Origin: Bacillota bacterium
GTDB taxonomy: Bacteria > Bacillota > Clostridia > Oscillospirales > Butyricicoccaceae
Direction: 5' to 3'
Length of the DNA: 18,732 bases
Assembly (NCBI GenBank): GCA_030705725.1
Contig: JAUZPW010000004.1
Location: 1 to 18,732, forward strand
Every line of letters starts with the position of its first letter. The first letter of the stretch is position 1. The notes below the pieces were generated by a model that was given only the letters and a program-made list of their open reading frames with translations, made no database searches and was not told where the DNA came from. A program made the translations under genes and the position numbers. Of the stretch, positions 7,450 to 15,035 are shown piece by piece.

Positions 7450-8520
7450 ACGGCGGGCGACAGCAAAACCGAAAAAGCTACCCCTAAAAAGCGCGAAGAC
7501 GAACGAAAGAAAGGAAATCTGTTTCAGAGCAAGGATATAATAAGCGCCTTTTCGGTCCTGATCATTTTTTACGTGCTTAAAATATCGTTTCCTTATATTC
7601 ACAGCATGCTCTCGAATATGATGCAGGAATACATCCTCAAAATCAAAACGGTAAAAAGCCTCAATATATATATCGCGATGGACGTTTATAAAAACAGCGG
7701 GGCTGTTTTGTTCCTTACCGCGGGGCCGGTGCTTCTCGCTTCGATGCTGGTCGGGATTATCGCGTCGGGCGTTCAGACAAGGTTCAAATTTACCGGCGAG
7801 CTGCTTAAATTTAAGTTTTCCAGGATAAACCCGCTCGAGGGGTTCAGGCGGCTGTTTTCCATGAACTCCGTTTTTGAGCTTATTAAGTCGATTGCGAAAA
7901 TCACCGTTATCGCGTACATATTGTTTCTGCAGCTCAAAGACATGTCGGGAAGCTTTCTTAAGCTTATATCGGTTGACGTCGCGCAGGCCGTTTACTTTAT
8001 ACTGAATTCCATTATGGATATCGTAATCAGGCTTTCTATGGTATTTATGGCTATAGCGGCGCTCGATTTTTTTTATCAATGGTGGCATTACGAGAAAAAC
8101 ATCAGGATGTCTAAGCAGGAGCTTAAGGAAGAATACAAAATGCTCGAGGGAAGCCCGGAAATCAAGGGCAAGATCAAGGAGCGCCAGAGAAAAATGTCCA
8201 GCCGCCGCATGATGCAGAAGGTGCCGAAGGCGGACGTTGTAATCAGAAACCCGGAGCATATCGCAATAGCGCTTAAATACGATTACGAAAAGGACGCGGC
8301 ACCTGTAGTCGTCGCAAAGGGACTTGACGATATAGCGCTTAAAATCGTTGAAATCGCAGAGTATTACAATATCCCGACGCAGGAAAACAAACCGCTGGCC
8401 AGGGCAATGTATGACGCGGTTCAGGTTGACCGGCCGATTCCGCCGCTGTTTTACGCGGCCGTCGCGGAAATTATGGCGTGGGTTTACACTATGAAACGCG
8501 AAACGGAGGGAAATGCTTGA
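7450..8520 (+). CDS. flhB: Flagellar export switch protein FlhB, apparently with an ACG start
   Basis: FlhB controls the switch from exporting rod and hook proteins to exporting filament proteins. It has four membrane helices and a self-cleaving cytoplasmic domain. The conserved N terminus GDSKTEKATPKKREDERKKG is clearly encoded from 7456, yet the frame has no ATG, GTG or TTG between a TGA at 7423 and an internal ATG at 7573. I set the start at ACG 7450, six bases after a G run, which gives 356 residues, normal for the family. ATA at 7444 is the alternative. A start at 7573 would lose the conserved basic segment and part of the first helix. The cleavage site reads N267-P268-E269-H270 instead of NPTH, in VPKADVVIRNPEHIAIALKY. 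The stop overlaps the flhA start. Confidence 0.9.
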   Translation, partial: TAGDSKTEKATPKKREDERKKGNLFQSKDIISAFSVLIIFYVLKISFPYIHSMLSNMMQEYILKIKTVKSLNIYIAMDVYKNSGAVLFLTAGPVLLASMLVGIIASGVQTRFKFTGELLKFKFSRINPLEGFRRLFSMNSVFELIKSIAKITVIAYILFLQLKDMSGSFLKLISVDVAQAVYFILNSIMDIVIRLSMVFMAIAALDFFYQWWHYEKNIRMSKQELKEEYKMLEGSPEIKGKIKERQRKMSSRRMMQKVPKADVVIRNPEHIAIALKYDYEKDAAPVVVAKGLDDIALKIVEIAEYYNIPTQENKPLARAMYDAVQVDRPIPPLFYAAVAEIMAWVYTMKRETEGNA

Positions 8521-10571
8521 CAAAACTCCTTAATAATGTCGTATCTCTTTTCGTTATCGTTATTGTCGCGCTCATTATCATACCGCTCCCGGTTTTCCTG
8601 CTCGACATGATGTTCATTTTGAATATCACCCTTTCGCTGATTATTCTCCTTATAACGATGTATGTCAAAAACGCTCTGGAGTTTTCGGTGTTTCCGTCGC
8701 TGCTTTTGGTTACCACCCTGCTGAGGCTGGGCCTTAACATTTCCTCCACCAGGCTTATTCTTGGGAAACAGGGGCAAGCCGGGCAGGTAATAGCGACTTT
8801 CGGCAATTTTGTGCTTTCGGGCAACGTCGTTATAGGGTTCATAGTTTTTATAATCATAGTTTTAGTGAACTTTCTGGTCATAACCAAGGGCGCGGAACGC
8901 GTTTCCGAAGTCAGCGCAAGATTTAAGCTCGACGCGATGCCCGGAAAACAGATGGCAATCGACGCCGACCTGAGCTCGGGGCTTATAAACGAGGAAACCG
9001 CAAGGACGCGCAGAAACGATATACAGAGGGAAGCGGAATTCTACGGAGCGATGGACGGCGCTTCAAAGTTCGTCAAGGGCGACGCTATAATGTCCATCAT
9101 CATCACCTTCATCAACTTTATCGGCGGCACGATTATAGGGATGGTACAGGGCGGGCACACTTTCAACGAAGTCTTAAACATCTATTCGATCGCGACGGTC
9201 GGCGACGGGCTGGTATCGCAGATTCCGGCACTTTTAATTTCGACGGGCACGGGCATAATCGTTACTCGCGCCGCGTCAAACTCGAGCCTTAGCGAGGACG
9301 TGACAAGGCAGTTTTTAAAGCAGCCCAGGGTGATGATTTTAGCGGGGTTTTCGGTGCTTGCGCTCTGCCTTGTGCCGGGAATGCCTTTTATTCAGCCGAT
9401 TATTCTGGCTGCGGTTCTTATATTTCTCGGCTTCTCGGTTCAGAACAAGGAGAAAAAGCTTGAGGAAGACGCCAAAAAGCTTGTTGAAGAGGAATCCGCC
9501 GAGGTTGACGAGACTGAGTATTACAAAAATATAGACAACGTTTATCAGCTCTTGCAGATGGACACAATCGAAATGGAATTCGGCTACAGCCTTATCCCCG
9601 TGGTTGACGAACGCAAGGGAAGCAGCTTTATCGAAAGGCTTGTTACATTCAGAAAACAGTTTGCAATCGACATGGGCATGGTGGTGCCGGCCGTGCGCCT
9701 GCGCGACAACGGCTATTTAAACCCGAACCAGTACGTCATAAAGGTCAAGGGCGAGGAGGTCACGAAAGGCGAGATACTGGTTGATTACTTCCTTGCGCTG
9801 GACCCTGGAAACCTGACGGGAACGATAGAAGGCATAGACACTATTGAGCCCGCTTACGGGATCCCGAGCAAGTGGATTACAAAGGACAAAAAGGAGCTTG
9901 CCGAGATTTACGGCTACACCGTCATCGACGCTCTTTCCGTAATCATCACACACCTGTCGGAGACGGTCAAGAAATACGCCTATCAGCTTTTGTCCAGGCA
10001 GGAAGTAAACCAGCTCCTTCAAAACGCGAAAAAGGCCGACGCGCCGCTCGTGGACGACGTAGTGCCGGGACTCATTTCCTTCGGAAACCTTCAGAAGCTG
10101 CTCTGCAACCTGCTTAAAGAGGGCATTCCCATTAGAGACATGCAGACTATTCTGGAAACGATAGCGAATTATTCGCCTTCTGTTCACGACCCGGACATGC
10201 TGACGGAATATGTGCGGCAGGCTCTTAAGAGAACCATAACGAGAAAATGGGCCGACGGCGGGCAGATCAGGGTCATAACCCTGGACAGCGAGGTGGAAAA
10301 GGCGATCGTCAACGCCATAAGCCGGAACGAACAGGGAACTTATCTGTCCTTAGACCCTCAGACGGCTCAAAAAATCGTTACGAAGCTTGTCGAAGGAATC
10401 AAAAAGGTCAAAAATGTTATTTCAACGCCGATTATCCTTACGTCGCCAATGGTCAGGATTTACTTCAGCAGGATGCTCGAGCAGTTTTATCCGAAAGCGG
10501 TCGTCATATCCTTCAACGAACTCGACACAAACATACAAATTCAGGCAGTTTTCAACGTCGCGTTTGACTGA
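8517..10571 (+). CDS. flhA: Flagellar export apparatus protein FlhA
   Basis: FlhA is the large nonameric export protein that uses the proton motive force and docks chaperone-substrate complexes. It has 684 residues. The N-terminal half, to about 310, has about eight membrane helices and the conserved cytoplasmic loop with SARFKLDAMPGKQMAIDAD and GAMDGASKFVKGDAI (the FHIPEP family region). The soluble C-terminal domain, from about 340, holds the chaperone-binding subdomains (for example YSLIPVVDERKGSSF). I chose TTG at 8517, which overlaps the flhB stop as TTGA, because GGAGGG at 8505-8510 sits six bases upstream and the protein then starts MTKLLNNVVSLFV. The flhF and flhG genes that often follow are absent; fliA comes next. 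Confidence 0.97.
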   Translation: MTKLLNNVVSLFVIVIVALIIIPLPVFLLDMMFILNITLSLIILLITMYVKNALEFSVFPSLLLVTTLLRLGLNISSTRLILGKQGQAGQVIATFGNFVLSGNVVIGFIVFIIIVLVNFLVITKGAERVSEVSARFKLDAMPGKQMAIDADLSSGLINEETARTRRNDIQREAEFYGAMDGASKFVKGDAIMSIIITFINFIGGTIIGMVQGGHTFNEVLNIYSIATVGDGLVSQIPALLISTGTGIIVTRAASNSSLSEDVTRQFLKQPRVMILAGFSVLALCLVPGMPFIQPIILAAVLIFLGFSVQNKEKKLEEDAKKLVEEESAEVDETEYYKNIDNVYQLLQMDTIEMEFGYSLIPVVDERKGSSFIERLVTFRKQFAIDMGMVVPAVRLRDNGYLNPNQYVIKVKGEEVTKGEILVDYFLALDPGNLTGTIEGIDTIEPAYGIPSKWITKDKKELAEIYGYTVIDALSVIITHLSETVKKYAYQLLSRQEVNQLLQNAKKADAPLVDDVVPGLISFGNLQKLLCNLLKEGIPIRDMQTILETIANYSPSVHDPDMLTEYVRQALKRTITRKWADGGQIRVITLDSEVEKAIVNAISRNEQGTYLSLDPQTAQKIVTKLVEGIKKVKNVISTPIILTSPMVRIYFSRMLEQFYPKAVVISFNELDTNIQIQAVFNVAFD

Positions 10572-10574
10572 TCT

Positions 10575-10590
10575 TAACGCCAGAGCGTTA
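10575..10590 (+). repeat. Small hairpin between flhA and fliA
   Basis: TAACGC (10575-10580) and GCGTTA (10585-10590) pair around a CAGA loop, four bases after the flhA stop. No U run follows, so it is not an intrinsic terminator. It lies in the 65-base gap before fliA, the longest space between plus-strand genes after the flgE-flbD gap. It could affect mRNA stability or fliA translation, which is inference. Confidence 0.35.
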
Positions 10591-10636
10591 CTTAGGGGCA
10601 GGAAGCTCCTATGCCTAAAGAATGGAGACGGGGTTT

Positions 10637-11434
10637 ATGGTTTACGTAAATGAGCTTAAAGAACTTAAGGAACAAAAAATTCAGGAGCTGTGGGAAAGGT
10701 TCGCGGCGACAAGGGAAATACGGGTGCGCAATCTGCTGGTCGAGCAGTACAGGGGCCTCGTAAAATGCCTTGCGCTTAAAACCGTGGGCAGGTATCAGTA
10801 TTTCAACTATATGGAAGACCTGGTGAGCGAGGGCGTGCTGGCGCTTATCGACGCCATCGAAAAGTTCGACGTTAACCGGAATATAAAATTCGAAACTTAC
10901 GGTTCCATTAAGATCCGGGGGGCGATGATTGATTATATACGCAGGCAGGACTGCTTTCCGCGAAGATTAAAAAACGCGGCGAAGCATATAAACGAAGCGG
11001 AAAACGAGCTGGCAAACAGGCTTGGGAGGCTGCCGTCAGATCAGGAGATCGCCGATTTCATGGGCGTCAAGCTCAGCGAGTTTGAAAAAATGCTGGGCGA
11101 AACATGCGTGCTCAACATGGTTTCATTTGAAAAGCTGATCTACGAACAGGATATGGAGAAGGTCAGCATGCAGGATCAGCCGGATATGATACCCGGGCCG
11201 GAGCAGGAGGTAATCGAGCAGGAGCTTCACGGCGCGCTTACAAACGCGCTTTCGGGAAGCGTATTAAAGCTCAACCCGCAGGAAAACGCCGTGATTTCCT
11301 TCTACTATAAAGAAAAGCTTAAAATCAAGGAGATCGCTGAAATTATGGGAATAAGCGACCCGAGAGTTTCTCAGATTCACTCGAACGCTTTAAGAAAATT
11401 AAAATTCTATCTTGAGGATTATCTGAATCAATGA
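10637..11434 (+). CDS. fliA: Flagellar sigma factor FliA (sigma-28 / SigD type)
   Basis: This sigma factor directs RNA polymerase to late flagellar and chemotaxis promoters, such as those of flagellin and cap genes. From ATG 10637 it has 265 residues. Region 1.2 to 2 covers about 15-95 and includes MEDLVSEGVLALIDAIEKFD and FETYGSIKIRGAMIDYIRRQ, which are typical of the FliA/WhiG group. Region 3 follows, with RLGRLPSDQEIADFMGV. Region 4, from about 205, has LNPQENAVISFYY and the helix-turn-helix IKEIAEIMGISDPRVSQIHS. GGAG at 10624-10627 lies nine bases before this ATG. An in-frame ATG at 10622 lacks a well-placed ribosome site. No FlgM anti-sigma gene is seen here. Its place after flhA and before flgF is common in Gram-positive clusters. 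Confidence 0.95.
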   Translation: MVYVNELKELKEQKIQELWERFAATREIRVRNLLVEQYRGLVKCLALKTVGRYQYFNYMEDLVSEGVLALIDAIEKFDVNRNIKFETYGSIKIRGAMIDYIRRQDCFPRRLKNAAKHINEAENELANRLGRLPSDQEIADFMGVKLSEFEKMLGETCVLNMVSFEKLIYEQDMEKVSMQDQPDMIPGPEQEVIEQELHGALTNALSGSVLKLNPQENAVISFYYKEKLKIKEIAEIMGISDPRVSQIHSNALRKLKFYLEDYLNQ

Positions 11435-11447
11435 AAGGGATGAAAGC

Positions 11448-12179
11448 ATGGTAAGAGGGTTTTATGCGCTGGGTTCAGGCATTCTGACCAGGGAGAGGAC
11501 GCTCGACTCCATCAGCAACAATATAGCGAACGCAGACACGGCGGGCTTCAAAAAGGACAAGGTCGTCCAGTCGGCGTTCGGGGAGCTTATGATAAACCGG
11601 ATGGACGGAAAGCGGACGGAGCTTTCAAACATATCCCTTATGAACGCGGCCGAAGAAAATGTTTCGGTATTTACCGAGGGGCCGCTTAAGTCGACCGACA
11701 GTGCGCTTGATTTCGCGGTCTTGGGACAGGGCTTTTTCGGGGTGCAGACCCCAAACGGGCTGAAATATACCAGAAACGGCGAATTCGGACTTGACAGCGA
11801 AGGTTATCTGACGCTTCCCGGCTGCGGGCGGGTGATGGGTCAAAACGGAGCGATTTATTTAGGGTCGGACGACGTAAGCGCCGACACGGGCGGCAATCTT
11901 TACGTGGGCGGAAAGCTCATGGGGACGATCCGGCTTTACGGCTTTACGGACTACGCCGGGCTTAAAACCGACGGAAACGGGCTTTTTACCGGCAACGGCG
12001 CCGCACTGCCCCAAAATACGGAAATAGCGTGGAAGACGCTCGAGGGATCGAACGTCGACGTATCCGAGCAGATGACGGACGCGATTTCGTCGCAGAGATC
12101 TCTGCAGTCATGCTCGGAGGCTCTCAAGATGGTCGATCAGATACTTGAAAAGGCCGCGACGCAGATCGCAAAGATTTAG
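11448..12179 (+). CDS. flgF: Flagellar rod-type protein FlgF (FlgF/FlgG family)
   Basis: Proteins of this family form the rod that joins the basal body to the hook. The 243 residues show the N-terminal rod motif (LDSISNNIANADTAGFKKDK, about 20-39), the central LDFAVLGQGFFGVQTPNG at about 86-103, YTRNGEFGLDSEGYL, and the C-terminal SNVDVSEQMTDAISSQRSLQ helix that packs with the N-terminal helix. AAAGGGA lies shortly before the ATG, and the gene begins 13 bases after fliA. Two such genes occur in tandem here, corresponding to the flgF-flgG or flhO-flhP pairs. I call the first FlgF by order and by its shorter central region, but FlgF and FlgG are hard to tell apart from sequence alone. Confidence 0.8.
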   Translation: MVRGFYALGSGILTRERTLDSISNNIANADTAGFKKDKVVQSAFGELMINRMDGKRTELSNISLMNAAEENVSVFTEGPLKSTDSALDFAVLGQGFFGVQTPNGLKYTRNGEFGLDSEGYLTLPGCGRVMGQNGAIYLGSDDVSADTGGNLYVGGKLMGTIRLYGFTDYAGLKTDGNGLFTGNGAALPQNTEIAWKTLEGSNVDVSEQMTDAISSQRSLQSCSEALKMVDQILEKAATQIAKI

Positions 12180-12197
12180 TGAAGGTGGTTTTTCTTA

Positions 12198-12908
12198 ATG
12201 TTGAAGTCATTTTTAACGGCGTCGTCTGGCGTATTAACGGCTCAGAAGGGTATGGAAGTCGTTTCGAACAATCTTTCAAACCTTGACTCCGCCGGATACA
12301 AGGCGGACAAGGCATCCTTCGCCGATCTGATGCATTCGAGCATTAAAGCAGCCGCCTCGGCTGAAGGAAAGAGTGTTTCCTCCGGAAACGGTGTGAAGCT
12401 TTCCGATACCGTAACGGATTTCAGTCAGGGGCCGTTGCAGCAGACGGGTTATAAAAACGATTACGCAATTTTCGGGGACGGTTTTTTTGCGGTGCAGGAC
12501 GAAAACGGGACGCACTACACACGCGACGGCAGCTTCAGACTTTCAAGCGCCCAGGGGAAAAACGGATTTTATCTCGTCGACGCAAAGGGAGGCTTTGTCT
12601 TAGACGAAAAGGGACAGCGGATATTCTCGGAATCGGGGCAGAACGTGACTGCTCCCGGGGTTTTCAGGTTTTTTAACAAGGAAGGTCTTCTTAAAAAAGA
12701 CGGAAACAGCTTCTACGAGACCGAACTTTCGGGAAAAGCCGAGGCGGCATTAAAACCGGACTGCAGAGCCGGATATATTGAAAGCTCCGCTTCCGACGTT
12801 GCGGAGGAGCTCTCGGAAGCCATTATGCTTCAGAGGTCTTTTGCATTAAACGCCAAGATGGCCCAGACGAGCGATGAGGTAATGCAGACGCTCAATAACC
12901 TCAGATAG
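12198..12908 (+). CDS. flgG: Flagellar distal rod-type protein FlgG (FlgF/FlgG family)
   Basis: This is the second rod-type gene of the pair, with 236 residues. It has the N-terminal helix and motif EVVSNNLSNLDSAGYKADK at about 21-39 and the core YAIFGDGFFAVQDENGTHYT. FRLSSAQGKNGFYLVDAKGG follows, and the C-terminal helix EELSEAIMLQRSFALNAKMA ends in LNNLR. The usual NxANxNTxGFK motif is altered to NLSNLDSAGYK. The protein is slightly shorter than a typical FlgG of about 260 residues. GAAGGTGG at 12181-12188 precedes the ATG by nine bases, and the gap to flgF is 18 bases. It could equally be called FlhP-like. Confidence 0.78.
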   Translation: MLKSFLTASSGVLTAQKGMEVVSNNLSNLDSAGYKADKASFADLMHSSIKAAASAEGKSVSSGNGVKLSDTVTDFSQGPLQQTGYKNDYAIFGDGFFAVQDENGTHYTRDGSFRLSSAQGKNGFYLVDAKGGFVLDEKGQRIFSESGQNVTAPGVFRFFNKEGLLKKDGNSFYETELSGKAEAALKPDCRAGYIESSASDVAEELSEAIMLQRSFALNAKMAQTSDEVMQTLNNLR

Positions 12909-12929
12909 TATCAAAGGAGGCGGTTTTAT

Positions 12930-14390
12930 ATGAACGGAGATACGGTGAATGGGGAGCCTGGGTCAAGCGCGGAGGCTGCTCCTAAGAAGCCTGTTCTTCA
13001 CTTAAACGTAACCGGCGCATGCATGAAGGCATATCTCAGGGTGACGCCGACCGAGCCTGACCAAAAGGTTTTATATGAGGACGTGCTTGCGCTCCTCGAT
13101 GAGAACGGAATCGTATTCGGCGTTGACGAGGACGCTGTCAGAAAATTCTGCGACGGCTCCGAGCGCCCGCTTTTATTTGCGTGTGCGCAGGGCAGGGAGC
13201 CGGTTAATGAAATAGCTCCGCAGCCGAGCTATCATTTCGATATTGAAAAAAAGGCGAGGCCTCAGGAAAGAGAGGACGGAACGGTCGATTTCAGAAATCT
13301 GGGGCTTATTCAAAACGTAAAAGCGGGCCAGGTGCTCGTCAGCGTGGATAAACCCGCCCCCGGTGAGGAGGGAACGGACATATACGGCCGCCCGGTGGCG
13401 TACATAAAAGCAAAGATGCCCGAGCTTCCGAGGGGCAGCAATACGGTTTTGTCCGAAGACGGACTGAAGCTTTTAGCCGAGATCGACGGGTGCGTTGAAT
13501 ACCGCAAAAGCCGAGTTAACGTAAGCGATGTGCTGACAATCGACGGAGACGTCGACGCGTCGCGCGGAAATATAGATTTCGGCGGAACCGTAGTTATCAG
13601 AGGGGACGTCAGGGAAAGCTACTCTGTAACGGCGGGCAGGGATATTACGGTGCGCGGTATGGTAGAGAGCGCAAACCTGACTGCGGGCGGCAACATTACC
13701 ATTTCGGACGGCATGAACGGCATGGGTAAGGGCTACCTGAAGGCGGGCGGAAACGTGACCGGAAGGTATTTTGAAAACGTGAACATAGAGTGCCAGGGAG
13801 ATGTTTGCGCCGACGTCCTTATGAACAGTACTGTTAAGGCGGGCGGCGCTATCGTGCTCAGGGGAAGAAACGCGCTGATTGTAGGCGGCAGCTACGAGGC
13901 CGGAAGCAGGGTATACGCGGGTACCATCGGAAATGAAAACCAGGTCAGAACGAAAGTTGAAATAGTTTCCGAAAAATGCAGCCGGATATTATGCGGAGAC
14001 ACCGATCCGGAGGACGTAAAGCTGAGACTGAGCGCGGCTAAGTCTCAGCTTTCGGAGCTGACCGCGTCCGCAAATGAAATGATGCTTTCACTGACAAACG
14101 CCGGGGACGACAAATTCCTTTTAGTAAAAGCGAAAATGGCCGCGGAAGAGAAAAAGCGGCTCGAAACGCTTATCGAGCAGCTTGAAAAAAAAGCCGCCGA
14201 GGCGGATATGGCAAAAAGAATGCTGTCGGGATATAAAATCGTGGTTTTGAAAACAATCTACGCGGGTACGAGAATCGGCATCGGCGGAGTATTGCAGACG
14301 CTGACGTCCGACTACAGCCACACGAAGTTTTACGCAGATCCTGAAAAAATAGTGACGGCGCCGATTCTGCCCTCCGATGTAGATCATTAA
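12930..14390 (+). CDS. fapA: DUF342 / FapA family flagellar-associated protein
   Basis: The 486 residues fit the DUF342 (FapA) family. The first about 25 residues are polar. An alpha/beta N-terminal domain runs to about 170 and includes LIQNVKAGQVLVSVDKPAPG and GTDIYGRPV. A right-handed beta-helix-like region of about 190-345 has repeating turns rich in Gly and Val, such as IDFGGTVVIRGDVRES, VTAGRDITVRGMVES and LTAGGNITI. A predicted coiled coil of about 350-440 follows, then a short C-terminal beta segment. No signal peptide is seen, so it is probably cytoplasmic. In Vibrio vulnificus a FapA protein affects polar flagellation and binds a sugar-transport protein. In Clostridia such genes sit beside flagellar and che genes, but their role is unclear. 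AAAGGAGG precedes the ATG by nine bases. Confidence 0.85.
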   Translation: MNGDTVNGEPGSSAEAAPKKPVLHLNVTGACMKAYLRVTPTEPDQKVLYEDVLALLDENGIVFGVDEDAVRKFCDGSERPLLFACAQGREPVNEIAPQPSYHFDIEKKARPQEREDGTVDFRNLGLIQNVKAGQVLVSVDKPAPGEEGTDIYGRPVAYIKAKMPELPRGSNTVLSEDGLKLLAEIDGCVEYRKSRVNVSDVLTIDGDVDASRGNIDFGGTVVIRGDVRESYSVTAGRDITVRGMVESANLTAGGNITISDGMNGMGKGYLKAGGNVTGRYFENVNIECQGDVCADVLMNSTVKAGGAIVLRGRNALIVGGSYEAGSRVYAGTIGNENQVRTKVEIVSEKCSRILCGDTDPEDVKLRLSAAKSQLSELTASANEMMLSLTNAGDDKFLLVKAKMAAEEKKRLETLIEQLEKKAAEADMAKRMLSGYKIVVLKTIYAGTRIGIGGVLQTLTSDYSHTKFYADPEKIVTAPILPSDVDH

Positions 14391-14405
14391 AAAGAGGTGG
14401 ATGAA

Positions 14406-15029
14406 ATGGACATTGAAAACCTTGACCAGCTGAACGAAAAGCATATCGACGTTTTGAGCGAAATCGGAAATATCGGCTCGGGAAACGCCGCAACCTCGCT
14501 TTCGGAGCTTATGAACATCGAGGTCAACCTTCAGGTGCCTCAGGTGAGGATACTCGACATAAAGGAAGCCGCCACCGCTCTCGGCGGGCCCGAAAACCCG
14601 GTCGTCGCGATACTTATGAAGCTCCGGGGAGACTTAAACGGGATCATGGTTTTTCTTATCAATCAGGATTTTGTGCAGTCGCTTTTGGAAGCGCTGCTCT
14701 GCGAGCAGGAAATAAAATTCGATCAGCTTACGGACCTTGAAAATTCGGCGCTCGCCGAAATCGGAAACATCATGGTTTCAGCGTACGCGACCGCGGTTTC
14801 GACGCTTTCCGGCATGACGATAAGAACCTCCGTCCCCGCCCTGACAGTCGACATGGTCGGAGCGGTTCTGACCGTGCCCGCCATCGAGATGGGCTCTGTT
14901 TCGGACAAGGTCATTTTTATAGAAAATGATTTTATAAGCAATAACCGGACGATCAACGCCAACATGCTCCTGATTCCGGATATGGAATCTCTAAACAAAT
15001 TGATGAATCGTCTCGGAATTGGATGGTGA
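14406..15029 (+). CDS. cheC: CheY-P phosphatase CheC
   Basis: CheC removes phosphate from CheY-P and binds CheD as part of the Bacillus-type adaptation system. The 207 residues contain two intact phosphatase centres. The first is D15, E19, N22 and P45 (in IDVLSEIGNIGSGNAATSLS). The second is S114, E118, N121 and P144 (in SALAEIGNIMVSAYATAVST). Both match the [DS]-x3-E-x2-N-x22-P pattern exactly. The first centre has the same residue numbers as in FliY from this window. I chose ATG 14406 because GAGGTGG at 14394-14400 lies five bases upstream. A GTG at 14397 overlaps that site. Its TGA stop is directly followed, in the same frame, by cheD. Confidence 0.96.
   Translation: MDIENLDQLNEKHIDVLSEIGNIGSGNAATSLSELMNIEVNLQVPQVRILDIKEAATALGGPENPVVAILMKLRGDLNGIMVFLINQDFVQSLLEALLCEQEIKFDQLTDLENSALAEIGNIMVSAYATAVSTLSGMTIRTSVPALTVDMVGAVLTVPAIEMGSVSDKVIFIENDFISNNRTINANMLLIPDMESLNKLMNRLGIGW
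15021..15029 (+). promoter_or_regulatory. Possible ribosome binding site of cheD inside the cheC end
   Basis: GGATGGTGA lies over the last cheC codons and ends six bases before ATT at 15036. It supports an ATT start for cheD, because the N-terminal residues conserved in CheD are encoded from there. The only ATG in frame, at 15060, has a weak TAGGA site nine bases upstream. Confidence 0.4.
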
Positions 15030-15035
15030 ACCGAC

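Noticed and set aside
7409..7450. A fliR-flhB fusion joined by a frameshift at the G run
   Set aside because: Such fusions exist, but the fliR TAG at 7409-7411 stops translation before the G run is reached, so both readthrough and a -1 shift would be needed.
7408..8523. Long open frame of about 370 codons on the minus strand
   Set aside because: It lies opposite flhB, its translation is rich in Arg and His with no family pattern, and flhB on the plus strand is clearly real. It is a shadow of biased codon use.
14397..14405. GTG at 14397 as the cheC start
   Set aside because: It overlaps the GAGGTGG ribosome site; ATG at 14406 is better spaced and places the phosphatase residues at the family positions.
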